Source: JBEISR01 sp044337705
GTDB lineage: Bacteria; Planctomycetota; Planctomycetia; Pirellulales; Pirellulaceae
Length of the DNA stretch: 64,000 bases
Assembly (NCBI GenBank): GCA_044337705.1
Contig: JBIINB010000008.1
Coordinates: 4,874 to 68,873, forward strand
Reading direction: 5' to 3'
Each line of letters starts with the position of its first letter. Within the stretch, counting starts at the first letter, position 1. Both the position numbers and the translations under genes were made by a program. Below the pieces are notes generated by a model that ran no database searches, had not been told where the DNA came from, and saw only the letters and a program-made list of their open reading frames with translations. Positions 54,561-63,320 of this stretch are shown in pieces.

Positions 54561-56306
54561 TCAATCGACCGCAGGCACCTGCGAACCGGCAGACTGACGC
54601 TTCTGCTCGCTGGAACGCAGATACCAACCCCAGGCGGCAAGAATCGCAGCCGTGATGGCATACCCCGCAGCCCACTGGAACTGTAGCGGACGGTACTCGG
54701 CAGGCAACACCCATCGCTCTATATCCAGCCCGGGAATGGCGATCGGAAGGAATAACGCATTGCCTGGAAGAGGAGAATGGATGATTCCAAGAAGGGTCAT
54801 CACTGCGCATCCCAGAATGAATAGGGCTGCCACCCCCAATCGTCGGTCGATCGCGTAGGCGAGTGCCGATGCCCAGAAGAGACTGGTCAGGATAAAGCTG
54901 CTTGCAAGCATCGAAGCGGTTTGAAGCTGTTCTCGCAGCTTGCCGTTGGCCAGGGTCTTGGCGGAAATGGACGTGACGACGGGAACTGCCGGATCAGTCG
55001 GTGAAGTGGCCGCCGGCGCAGGAGCCTGGATCTTGGCCTGGGCGACGACCGGATCGCCGAAGATCTGGCCGGCAAAATTCAGCGCCAGAAATGCCAATGC
55101 TGGAACGCAGGCCAAAGCGACCGCCGGATAATGCCGCTTCGGGGTCGCCTGAAAACTCTGAGCGGTGATTTCCAGCCCGATAAAGATCAGGATCGGATAG
55201 ACCGCAGCCTCCGGAACCCATTGATAGAAGTAGCCGAAGCCGCCGGTTAGGCCTGCCAGTCCGATCGCCACGGCAGTCGCCAGAGTATAGGCGGTTCGTC
55301 CCCCCATCGCCTTGTAGGCTGGATGGCCGATGTAGGGCGTCGTCTGGATCACACCCCCGCAGAAACTGGCTGCCAGCGTCGCCACTGCTTCCACCAAAAT
55401 TACCGGACCGGTCGGGTAAGGATCTCCGGCAGCCGCTGCGCTCTCGGTGCAATCGATCCCTCCGACTACCGTCGCCAATGCAAAAGGAAGAAGCACCGGG
55501 AGATAGGGAATCGCCACCTGCCAGTTCTTCAGCCAATCCAGCTTCCATGCCTCCATCCACTCGGTCGGCATCCAACCGGCCGCCGGAGAAAAGGCGATAT
55601 GGGGAGCTGGAATCCAGCCCATCCCTCGCATCGCGTAGTGAATCACTCCCGCCACCATCAGCGCACCGACTACTCCCGGAACCTTTCCAGGCAGTGGAAT
55701 CTGTGCGACCAGCGAAGTCAGCACGATAGCCAGAGCCACAAACCCCACCACGGGGGAACCGAGCACATCCAGCAGTGGCAGGAAACTGATCAGCACCAGC
55801 GCAATGGCAGCCAGCGAACCCAGCAGTCCCGCGCGAGGAAAGACCCGCCTAGCCCAACCGGAGAAAAATGCGCAGAACACCTTGAACAGACCTGTCAGGA
55901 AAATCGAACTCATCCCGACATACCACATCGCACGGGCGGCTTCCTGATCCGAAAGCCCCGTCCCTTTCGCAGCTTGGAAGGCTGGCCCCAGAACGAAAAA
56001 GGCCATGCCGAAAGTGCTGGGAGTGTCCAGCCCCAGGGGCATCGCCGTGACGCTGCGCCCCAGCTTCCGCATCATCCAAAGTGCCATAAAAAAATAAAGC
56101 AGGTCCCCGACCATCACACCGATGGCGGTGCCGGGAATCATATGCTTCAGGATAAAGTCAGCGGGAACGCCGTACTGGTTGGTCAGGATCGCCGTGATCA
56201 GCACCAAACCGGCAATGTTGTCGAGCGAAAGACCCATGAAGGCATTGATATCCCCCGAACCGATCCAGGACGCTTTCGCGCCGCCATCCTCTGCCTGCTG
56301 TCGCAT
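54561..56306 (-). CDS. NCS2-type nucleobase permease
   Basis: A 581-residue polytopic membrane protein resembling the xanthine/uracil/adenine permease group. Visible are GSGDINAFMGLSLDNIAGLVLITAI, GLDTPSTFGMAFFVLGPAF, the long hydrophobic core and VGGIDCTESAAAAGDPYPTGPVILVEAVATLAASFCGGVIQTT, whose Gly-rich helix breaks match the family substrate region. The N-terminal 20 residues are soluble. ATG 56306 (MRQQAEDGG) follows GGCAGGGCAGGAC. Substrate (purine, pyrimidine or other) is not decided by the sequence. The gene is followed by the methyltransferase, 14 bases downstream. Confidence 0.75.
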   Translation of the reverse strand: MRQQAEDGGAKASWIGSGDINAFMGLSLDNIAGLVLITAILTNQYGVPADFILKHMIPGTAIGVMVGDLLYFFMALWMMRKLGRSVTAMPLGLDTPSTFGMAFFVLGPAFQAAKGTGLSDQEAARAMWYVGMSSIFLTGLFKVFCAFFSGWARRVFPRAGLLGSLAAIALVLISFLPLLDVLGSPVVGFVALAIVLTSLVAQIPLPGKVPGVVGALMVAGVIHYAMRGMGWIPAPHIAFSPAAGWMPTEWMEAWKLDWLKNWQVAIPYLPVLLPFALATVVGGIDCTESAAAAGDPYPTGPVILVEAVATLAASFCGGVIQTTPYIGHPAYKAMGGRTAYTLATAVAIGLAGLTGGFGYFYQWVPEAAVYPILIFIGLEITAQSFQATPKRHYPAVALACVPALAFLALNFAGQIFGDPVVAQAKIQAPAPAATSPTDPAVPVVTSISAKTLANGKLREQLQTASMLASSFILTSLFWASALAYAIDRRLGVAALFILGCAVMTLLGIIHSPLPGNALFLPIAIPGLDIERWVLPAEYRPLQFQWAAGYAITAAILAAWGWYLRSSEQKRQSAGSQVPAVD

Positions 56307-56404
56307 GTCCTGCCCTGCCTCGTCTGCATGAAATCGATTCAATAATAAAGGGGACAAAAAACGGGTACCGATGGAAACCAGCTGCTGCCCCACCGTCGGA
56401 TCGA

Positions 56405-57712
56405 CTAACCGCCGAAGCAATATAGATGCTTCTCACCTCGCAACAGGATCTGATCCTCCAGCGGCACCGGCGATCCGATGATGCTTTCTCCTAGATCGTT
56501 TTCAGAGAGAACTCGGAAGCTCTCCCCTTCAATCCGACCGACGAAAACCACACCATCTTCCCTGGGAGCAAACACCTTACCTGCAGCCACCAGCGGCGAC
56601 GCGTAGAAGTTCGCGCGGCTCTTGGGGAACTCCCCCTTCCAGATCGTCTTTCCGGTCGCCGGATCAATTCCCTCCACCGTCCCATGATCGCCGACTAGTA
56701 CTACCTGATGACGGTAAAGCGATGGCGAAGGGACAAAGGTTCCGACATCCTCTCGCCTCCAGACATGACTGGTCGATGTGACATCCCCCTGTCCGGCAAG
56801 CCGGATTCCATGGAGACGCGGGATTCCGCGATCATTGCGTCCGTAGGCGATCACCGCCATGTCGCCATCCAGTACCGGGGTGGCGATAGCGGGCCACAAC
56901 TGGGCCTTGTCGGGATTGAAGTTGCCGCAAGACCATAACTCCTTCCCATCGGCCGACCGATGGATCGTCACATGCTCTCCTCCCCAAACCAAGATCGCTT
57001 CTTCCCCCTGGTAGTCGATCACCAGAGGCGTGCTGTAGCCATGATCGCATTCGGTCGGGACTTGGTAGTTGCGAGGCACTTTCCAGATGAGATTGCCGGT
57101 GGTTTGATCCCAAGCCGCCAACCATGATTCTCCTTGATGCATGCGAGCCATGACAACGTGCTTTGCCGTCAGAACTGGCGATGTCCCATGGTCCCAGAAA
57201 AGGGTATCCTTGCCATACTCTTCCACCAGGTTGCGATTCCACTGGAGCTTGCCATCCAGATCCAGCGCCGCCAGGGTGCCACTCTTGAAGTAGACAAATA
57301 GCTGCCTTCCGTTGGACACCGGCGATGCATTGCTGCCCGAACCGTTGCGGTGCTTGCCTGGGTCTTCTGCCTCCAGCTTGGTCGTCCAAAGCAACTCTCC
57401 CCGGCGATCGAACGCCAGTACACTGTCGACCCCCTCGGAAGGAGCCGTAAGGCAGATTTGGCCATCGGCGAGGATGGGCGTCGAACAACCTTTCCCGGGC
57501 AGAGAGGCCTTCCAGCGGAGTTGCTGGGGACCAAGTCGATCAGGAAAACTTCCCTGCTCTATGCTTCCGTTGCCCGTCGGTCCTCGCCAGGATCTCCAAT
57601 CCCCCTTCGAATCGGCCACCAGCGGCTCAGCCCCCACCGCCACGCCGATCCCACCCCAGCTCAACCCTAGCAACCCACCCCAAAAGACCCACTTTCCCAA
57701 GACACAGCGCAT
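56405..57712 (-). CDS. Exported PQQ-like beta-propeller protein
   Basis: A 435-residue exported protein. MRCVLGKWVFWGGLLGLSWGGIGVAVGA is a signal peptide. The mature part is a propeller of PQQ-dependent dehydrogenase type without dehydrogenase catalytic motifs: DWRSWRGPTGNGSIEQG at the entry, and repeats such as VLAFDRRGELLWTTKLEAEDPGK, LAALDLDGKLQWNRNLVEEYGKD, IDPATGKTIWKGEF. Planctomycete genomes have many of these; they may bind ligands or scaffold complexes. Start ATG 57712 has AGAGGAG six bases upstream. The permease start lies just after its stop, so the two genes may be co-transcribed. Confidence 0.85.
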   Translation of the reverse strand: MRCVLGKWVFWGGLLGLSWGGIGVAVGAEPLVADSKGDWRSWRGPTGNGSIEQGSFPDRLGPQQLRWKASLPGKGCSTPILADGQICLTAPSEGVDSVLAFDRRGELLWTTKLEAEDPGKHRNGSGSNASPVSNGRQLFVYFKSGTLAALDLDGKLQWNRNLVEEYGKDTLFWDHGTSPVLTAKHVVMARMHQGESWLAAWDQTTGNLIWKVPRNYQVPTECDHGYSTPLVIDYQGEEAILVWGGEHVTIHRSADGKELWSCGNFNPDKAQLWPAIATPVLDGDMAVIAYGRNDRGIPRLHGIRLAGQGDVTSTSHVWRREDVGTFVPSPSLYRHQVVLVGDHGTVEGIDPATGKTIWKGEFPKSRANFYASPLVAAGKVFAPREDGVVFVGRIEGESFRVLSENDLGESIIGSPVPLEDQILLRGEKHLYCFGG

Positions 57713-58013
57713 GATCGACTCCTCTCTGCAGACCCCAAGGATGTTGAAAGGGACTGGTCCGGTTCGATCGCATCCCTCACGGCTCTCGGCGAATTCCATC
57801 CAACTTTCCATGGAAAACTCCTCTGGCGATTGTAATCGTTGCGATGCGTTCGCGGGGACCGGAGTTATCGGGAGCCCGCAGCCGGGTGCCTTGCCTGTGA
57901 CTTCTTCAGTCCGTTATCCTGCATCGATGGTTCATATCCCAAAGTCCCATTCGCACACGCCCGAAAAGCCGTCGCGATTCCTCCCCTAACCCTCCCCTAA
58001 GAAAGCGAATTCC

Positions 58014-58862
58014 ATGCCCCTCTCCCGTCGCTCGATCCTTCGTGCCGCCGCATTGTCCACCACCCTGGGTAGTCTGCTCCGCCCTGCGAACGCGTCGGCA
58101 CTCTTCCCGCTGGCCCAACAAGCCTCACCTCTCAAACTGGGAATCCAGCTCTATTCCCTCCGTGGCTTTCCTCTGGATATTGCGCTTCAGCATGCCAAGG
58201 ACCTGGGATTCCAGCAGGTGGAACTGTACAGCGGGATGCTGCCGCTGGATGCCAGCGACGAACAGATCGCTGCCACGCGAAAGAAAGTGGAGTCGCTTGG
58301 GATGACCATCTCGGCTCACGGTGTCAACGGTTTTGGAGCCGATGCAGCAGCGAACCGCAAGGTCTTTGAGTTCGCCAAAAAGCTTGGGATCCGAGCCGTC
58401 TCGGCCGATCCAGATCCAAAAGCCTTCGACAGCCTCAATGCCCTGGTCAAGGAGTTCGACATTCGAGTTGCGATCCACAATCATGGCCCAAGCCATCGGT
58501 ACAACAAAGCGATCGACGTGCTGCGGGCAATCGAAGGGAAGGACGATCGCATCGGCGCTTGCGCGGACCTTGGGCACTTCATCCGATCGGGTGAAAAGCC
58601 GGTCGAAGTGATCCGCACGCTGAAGGGTCGCCTCTACGGAATCCACCTGAAGGATTTCGCCGAGATGAAGGAGAACACCAAAGGGGTCATTCTCGGAAAA
58701 GGTCATCTGAACTGCCAGGAAGTGTTCGAAGCACTGATCGCAGCGAAGTTCCCGACCGATGGCGCGCTGTCGCTGGAGTACGAAGAAAATCCCGACAATC
58801 CCGTCGAGGATATCCGCGCCTGCGTGCAAGTTGCCAAGAAGGCGCTGGATGCGGTGTCCTAG
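58014..58862 (+). CDS. Tat-exported sugar-phosphate isomerase/epimerase-like protein
   Basis: A 282-residue xylose-isomerase-like TIM-barrel protein with a Tat signal (PLSRRSILRAAALSTTLGSLL). The barrel contains GIQLYSLRGFPLDIALQHAKDLGFQQVELYSG, ISAHGVNGFG, VAIHNHGPSH, GACADLGHFIRSG, YGIHLKDFAEM and LEYEENPD, the usual metal-binding Glu/His/Asp series. Planctomycete relatives are exported sugar isomerases of unknown substrate. ATG 58014 is the only plausible start. It stands alone on its strand, followed by a 349-base gap with a perfect inverted repeat. Confidence 0.85.
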   Translation: MPLSRRSILRAAALSTTLGSLLRPANASALFPLAQQASPLKLGIQLYSLRGFPLDIALQHAKDLGFQQVELYSGMLPLDASDEQIAATRKKVESLGMTISAHGVNGFGADAAANRKVFEFAKKLGIRAVSADPDPKAFDSLNALVKEFDIRVAIHNHGPSHRYNKAIDVLRAIEGKDDRIGACADLGHFIRSGEKPVEVIRTLKGRLYGIHLKDFAEMKENTKGVILGKGHLNCQEVFEALIAAKFPTDGALSLEYEENPDNPVEDIRACVQVAKKALDAVS

Positions 58863-59211
58863 CTCGCCTCGCGAGGAAAGAACGCGTTCGCTTCGGCAAA
58901 CTTCCGGTGCGGCACTACCTGCCCCAATGGTGATCCTGACTGAAGACGGGCCCTTTCGGCATCCAGTCCCGTCGACGGCGGACGGTTCCATCGAGGATCT
59001 GGAGATCGCATGGATGCGATCTCCAGACCAAGACGATGGGCGGATAGTCCACCGGACTTTAACTACTCTACGCTGAACTTGGCGAGGTGGAACTTGGTCA
59101 TGGACCACGCTCCACAGGCTGCCCGCCTCCGGGTGCCAACCATCATGATTCGGAAAGCCCCAGCGAGCGATCGAGCGGTCATGTCGCTTCCATCGATTGC
59201 TGGGAAGATTG
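58863..59211. other. Gap after the TIM-barrel gene, with a perfect inverted repeat
   Basis: No recognised gene. The region contains a perfect 14-base inverted repeat at 58998-59027 with a 2-base centre (GG), without a T-run. Confidence 0.4.
58998..59027. repeat. Perfect 14-bp inverted repeat
   Basis: TCTGGAGATCGCAT at 58998-59011 is exactly complementary to 59014-59027, separated by GG. The centre is too short for an RNA loop unless the inner pairs open, and no T-run follows; a DNA-binding site or weak terminator is possible. Confidence 0.75.
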
Positions 59212-59484
59212 TCAGGGAGCCACCAACCTAAACCGCCAGGATCCCAGGGCTAGAACGATCACCGACGCAATACAGGGCAACCAGTAGACAGAGTCTTTGG
59301 TGAGCGCGATGGTCCAAACTGAAGCTGAGGTTCCAATCAGTCCAGGAATGAACAGCGCTGAAGCACAATTCCGAAGGGTAGCCGGGTTGTGCCAACCAAT
59401 CGACAGGATCAGTGTGCCCAAGAGCGGCCACGTCCAACACCATCCCATGAGCAGCCGTCGTTGCGCCGCTTTCGATCGATTCAT
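59212..59484 (-). CDS. Small membrane protein of unknown function
   Basis: A 90-residue protein with three hydrophobic segments (LLMGWCWTWPLLGTLILSIGW, CASALFIPGLIGTSASVWTIAL, WLPCIASVIVLALGSW) and a basic N-terminus (MNRSKAAQRR), so it is probably inner-membrane with a cytoplasmic N-terminus. AGGAG six bases before the ATG is a strong ribosome binding site and is the best support that it is real. No family is recognised. Confidence 0.6.
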   Translation of the reverse strand: MNRSKAAQRRLLMGWCWTWPLLGTLILSIGWHNPATLRNCASALFIPGLIGTSASVWTIALTKDSVYWLPCIASVIVLALGSWRFRLVAP

Positions 59485-59559
59485 CCAGGTCTCCTACGCG
59501 TTCGATTCCCCGTCAAGCCTTCTCGACACCAGGTCGCTCGCCTGACGCCAAAATCGCCT

Positions 59560-60822
59560 CTAAGCCCCAGTGGTGCGACGTTCTATCCGATCCAGCGACG
59601 AATGGCTGCTGGAGGCTGACTCAGCCTTGGCATCCTCGCGTTGCCTTGACTGGTGCTGCGTAATGGCATCGTACAATCGGAGAAGCTCACCGACTCCCAC
59701 ATCGCTCTGGTATCGTTTGGCCTGCTCCAATCCCTTCAGGCAACGTTCTTCCTGCAGTTTGGGATCCGCAAGAACCATCGCAATCTTAGAGGCAATATCT
59801 TCAGGGTGCTTGGGATCGAAGAACACAGGAGCCTCACCACCGATCTCGCGAAAGATTTCGGTATCGGCACACACTACCGGCAATCCAAATGCCATCGCCT
59901 CCACCAGTGGATAGCCGAATCCTTCCAGCGGCGAAGGATGGACAAACAGCATCGCCTCCCGATAGAGGCTTGGAAGCAACTGGTCCGGAACATACCCAAG
60001 TGCATGAACTCGTCCCCCAAGCGATGGACGCTGGATCGCGTGATGAATCTTCTCCGCATGAAAAAAATCAGGGCCAACAAAGACCAGGTCGGGTACATCA
60101 GGATTGGATTTGAGCAATATCTCGTAGGCTTCCAGCAGCGTCAGATGATTCTTTCGAGGGTGGTCCAAAGCTGAAACATAGAGAAGAAAGGGGCGGGTCA
60201 GCTTGTACTCTTTGCGTACCTGCACCCCCTCGTTCCCCGTTTCTTGGGCCAACAGTCTGGCCGCATCGAAGCCCAGATGAATCACCCCAATCGAGCTGCC
60301 CGGAACTCCCAGCAGCCGCTCGATGTCATGCTTGGTCGCATGACTGTCGGCCACCAAGTGTCTCTGCCGCTTCAAGAGCGGTGCGATGATCGCTCGGAAG
60401 AAAACAAAGCGGGGAAAGGAATAGATTTCCTGATGCTCGAAGTGAAACACATCGTGCACCGTTGCCAGCATTTTCCCTCTGGGAAACCATGTCATTCGTC
60501 GATTGCCTGCAAACAGGTGCAGCAGATCGATTCGATACCAGTACGCCTGGAAGGGAAGGAGGAACAGATACCAGAAGATATTCAGCAGGCCGCTGGCAAA
60601 GATTCTGGGAATTGTGACAACCCGCAAGCGGGACGCCAGACCGGGAAAATCCTTCAGTCTTTCGCGGGGAATAAAAATGGTGAATCTTCGAGTGGTTCCC
60701 GTCTTCGACAAGGCCTGGATGAGGGCAGTCGAATAGAAGTCGATTCCGGATTTCTCCGTGGTATCCATGACAAAATCAGGTACCAGGCCAATATGAGGAA
60801 GTTGAGTTTGCACAGGACGCAA
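59560..60822 (-). CDS. Glycosyltransferase family 4 protein
   Basis: A 420-residue GT-B glycosyltransferase, building a surface or capsular glycan. The N-terminal lobe starts IGLVPDFVMDTTEKSGIDFYSTAL and includes MLATVHDVFHFEHQE; the C-terminal lobe has LLYVSALDHPRKNHLTLLEAYEIL, LGYVPDQLLPSLYREAMLFVHPS and the EGFGYPLVEAMAFGLPVV nucleotide-binding signature. Donor sugar unknown. I start at TTG 60822 because AGAGG lies six bases upstream; the frame extends to TTG 60879, which would overlap the previous gene's stop. The C-terminal 30 residues are Ser/Arg-rich. Confidence 0.87.
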   Translation of the reverse strand: MRPVQTQLPHIGLVPDFVMDTTEKSGIDFYSTALIQALSKTGTTRRFTIFIPRERLKDFPGLASRLRVVTIPRIFASGLLNIFWYLFLLPFQAYWYRIDLLHLFAGNRRMTWFPRGKMLATVHDVFHFEHQEIYSFPRFVFFRAIIAPLLKRQRHLVADSHATKHDIERLLGVPGSSIGVIHLGFDAARLLAQETGNEGVQVRKEYKLTRPFLLYVSALDHPRKNHLTLLEAYEILLKSNPDVPDLVFVGPDFFHAEKIHHAIQRPSLGGRVHALGYVPDQLLPSLYREAMLFVHPSPLEGFGYPLVEAMAFGLPVVCADTEIFREIGGEAPVFFDPKHPEDIASKIAMVLADPKLQEERCLKGLEQAKRYQSDVGVGELLRLYDAITQHQSRQREDAKAESASSSHSSLDRIERRTTGA

Positions 60823-60875
60823 AGTGGACCTCTTTTCGAATCCTGTATCGTTCGTGATCGCGTTGAGCCAACCAA

Positions 60876-62279
60876 TCAAGGATTATCCATCTTCGGGTGG
60901 ATGGCAAGTCGATTGGCTCCGTCTTTGGTTTCTTTCTGTCGCAGGCTACGGATCAATCTTCGAGCTGTGGTCACCAATTCCTCGGTGCTCTCCCGCCAAT
61001 CGGGCCATTGAAATTCCACCGACTTCTGATTCTGCGGCATCCGATCCAGATTGCTGAACCAATTCTCCAGTTGAGCGGCCAGATCCGACGGATCGGTGAG
61101 CGAAAAAAAGTGGCAGTGGTTTTCTCCGATCTCCCGGAACGCTTCGATATCACTGGCAAACACCGGTAATCCGCGCATCAGACCTTCTACGACCGGCAAC
61201 CCGAATCCTTCGGCGATGGATGAGCAGACCAGACAATCGGCCCGCTCAATCGCCTCGGCCACCACACGATCGCTGGCTTTGGAAAAATGCAGCAGTCGTG
61301 TATGAAGTGCAGGATGGTTTTCGATCCTTTCCATCACCGATCGACTCTTCCATCCCACGCGTCCGATGACGATCAGCGACACGTTGACACCTCGGGCCAA
61401 TAGCAGATCGAAGACATCGAGCAGGAACGGATGATTCTTCCTCGGCTCAATCGTCCCCACCGCAAGGATCGCCTTGCCGGGAGTATCCCAAAGGGATTGC
61501 AGTTCCTCCGGATTCTTCGGCCCCTTGTCCAGCAGATCCAGTTCTGCCCCCAGGCGAAAAGAGCCGTGCTTCACCGGAAGTCTTCGGATCTCGGGGTGCT
61601 TCGTCAAGTAACGTTCCAACGATCGACCAGTCGCCTGCGAATTGGTGATGAAGAAATCGGCATGGGGAACGACTGCGTGGAACCACCTTGTATAGAAGTC
61701 GACGGTGATCTCTTCACAGGTTTCTGGCAGCGTCAGCGGGAACAGGTCGTGAAGCATCGGCGCGATCTGCACCCCCTGCTCTCTCTGCGCCTTAAAGAGC
61801 GACTCCAGCATGTCGGGAAGTCCCCAGGTGGAGTCGATCAGCAGGACCGAGTCTCCTGGCCGAAGCTGCAAGACCGGTCCGAAGAGAATGCGGGCTGGCA
61901 GGTATCCAAGGCCCAGCACCAGTGTTTGGATCTTGCGGACCATCCAGTCGAAGGGGCCCCTCCAGGGTCGAAAGGGGCGCAGCAGTTTCAGCGGAAGCTT
62001 TAGGATCCGAATCGCCAGCGAAAGCCAATGGCCTGGTTTTCCCTCACGCCGTCGCCGCAGCCAATCACGGATGCGGATCAGGAGGTGCTTTTCCGTCCCC
62101 ATCTTGTTTCGCAAGGCATAAAATCCAAAGCCACCCCAGAAGACCGGAATCACCTGACACTTGGGATGCTCGTATCCAATCGCCTGATTGGCGATATTTC
62201 TGACGACTCGCTGAATGCCGCTACCCCCTCCATGAAAGAAGGTTTGAGTGCATTCGATCAGTATTCGTTGTTCTGCCAT
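60876..62279 (-). CDS. Glycosyltransferase family 4 protein
   Basis: A 467-residue GT-B enzyme of the mannosyl/glucosyl-type GT4 group. ECTQTFFHGGGSGIQRVVRNIANQAI opens the N-terminal lobe, and MLHDLFPLTLPETCEEITVDFYTRWFHAVVPHADFFITNSQAT is typical for it. The nucleotide-binding lobe has ILAVGTIEPRKNHPFLLDVF, LIVIGRVGWKSRSVMERI and SSIAEGFGLPVVEGLMRGLPVFASDIEAFREIG. A basic, proline-rich segment (about residues 75-115) separates early blocks. It lies between the sulfotransferase genes upstream and the other GT4 gene downstream. Confidence 0.88.
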   Translation of the reverse strand: MAEQRILIECTQTFFHGGGSGIQRVVRNIANQAIGYEHPKCQVIPVFWGGFGFYALRNKMGTEKHLLIRIRDWLRRRREGKPGHWLSLAIRILKLPLKLLRPFRPWRGPFDWMVRKIQTLVLGLGYLPARILFGPVLQLRPGDSVLLIDSTWGLPDMLESLFKAQREQGVQIAPMLHDLFPLTLPETCEEITVDFYTRWFHAVVPHADFFITNSQATGRSLERYLTKHPEIRRLPVKHGSFRLGAELDLLDKGPKNPEELQSLWDTPGKAILAVGTIEPRKNHPFLLDVFDLLLARGVNVSLIVIGRVGWKSRSVMERIENHPALHTRLLHFSKASDRVVAEAIERADCLVCSSIAEGFGLPVVEGLMRGLPVFASDIEAFREIGENHCHFFSLTDPSDLAAQLENWFSNLDRMPQNQKSVEFQWPDWRESTEELVTTARRLIRSLRQKETKDGANRLAIHPKMDNP

Positions 62280-62321
62280 CGCAGATCTCCAGCCGGTCGG
62301 TTCAACAAGAAACCACGGACT

Positions 62322-63320
62322 TCACATCGGATAGCCATATTCTTCCAGAGGCAGCTGAAACGTCTCGGCCAGCCATCGATGCCCCTGTCGCGTTTCGTTG
62401 GCGACCATTTGCTGCCACTTTTCGGACAAGACCGCGCGCTCCGGAATCCCATCTTTTCCATGGTCTGTAAATTCACGTCGCCGCCTTCGTTTTTTCTGAC
62501 GAAGACAACGGTATCTCTTCCAGAGCGACCCCTGTAGCTGGCGAAGGTATTGGTACTGCCCCTGAGTCATCCGGGCATTGAGATGACCGCTCTCCTGATG
62601 CAACGTCTGAAGGGCTGGAAGAGCTTCCACCCCCAGGAAACCAGACAGGGAATTCATGAATTTCGCAAGGTCTTTGATGAAGTCTTCATAAAGTAAAACA
62701 CCGACATGCTCTGGCCCTACGATCGCCATCGACTCGCGGACAAGCTCTCCGGTCCCCAGCAGTCTTTGAAGATGCCCGGTACGTCGCTGGATACGCATCC
62801 AGCAGTCCAGGCTGCGGTAGAAGGGATGGAACCAACTCCTCCATGAATCCGACCGAAGCTCTAAGTAGCGATATCTCAATTCCTGAAGGTATTCCGAGGG
62901 GAGCCGATCGAGCGGATTTCGGAGACACACCAGCATCCGGCAGGTACCGAAAACCTGTCGGATCCTCCGGAGCGATTGCAAGTGGATCCGCAGTGGACGA
63001 TTCCCGAACTCCTCCCAGGATGCCAACCACAAACAGGTCTTCGCTAGCGGGATCTCCGAGATCGACTCCATGGCTTCCAGGAAGGAGGAGGCATCCAAAG
63101 GCGCCTGGTGGTCCCAAAGAAGTGGATTGAGAATGGCATGAGCCTTGAGGCTGGTGCATTCCCGTGGGATATCCAACATATCCCGGTCCTTCCCGAGATA
63201 TCGAATCTCGGGATGCTTCAGGAATACCGATTGCTGCAGCGTTGTGGTCCCCGTCTTGGAAAGCCCGATATGCAGGACAAACTGCTGATCGGGAAACAAG
63301 CTTTCTTCGTGCCGCGTCAT
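62322..63320 (-). CDS. Sulfotransferase family protein
   Basis: A 332-residue PAPS-dependent sulfotransferase. FVLHIGLSKTGTTTLQQSVFLKHPEI is the 5'-phosphosulfate loop, MLVCLRNPLDRLPSEYLQELRY the 3'-phosphate strand. The tail RWLAETFQLPLEEYGY is shared with the neighbouring paralogue. A Lys/Arg-rich stretch (RCLRQKKRRRRREF) is unusual near residue 285 and may be membrane- or polyanion-facing. The target is probably a glycan made by the downstream glycosyltransferases; which atom is sulfated is unknown. Its ATG overlaps the stop of the paralogue by 4 bases, so the two are translationally coupled. Confidence 0.85.
   Translation of the reverse strand: MTRHEESLFPDQQFVLHIGLSKTGTTTLQQSVFLKHPEIRYLGKDRDMLDIPRECTSLKAHAILNPLLWDHQAPLDASSFLEAMESISEIPLAKTCLWLASWEEFGNRPLRIHLQSLRRIRQVFGTCRMLVCLRNPLDRLPSEYLQELRYRYLELRSDSWRSWFHPFYRSLDCWMRIQRRTGHLQRLLGTGELVRESMAIVGPEHVGVLLYEDFIKDLAKFMNSLSGFLGVEALPALQTLHQESGHLNARMTQGQYQYLRQLQGSLWKRYRCLRQKKRRRRREFTDHGKDGIPERAVLSEKWQQMVANETRQGHRWLAETFQLPLEEYGYPM

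Noticed and set aside
58863..59108. Open frames after the TIM-barrel gene
   Set aside because: Short, overlapping on both strands and without domains.
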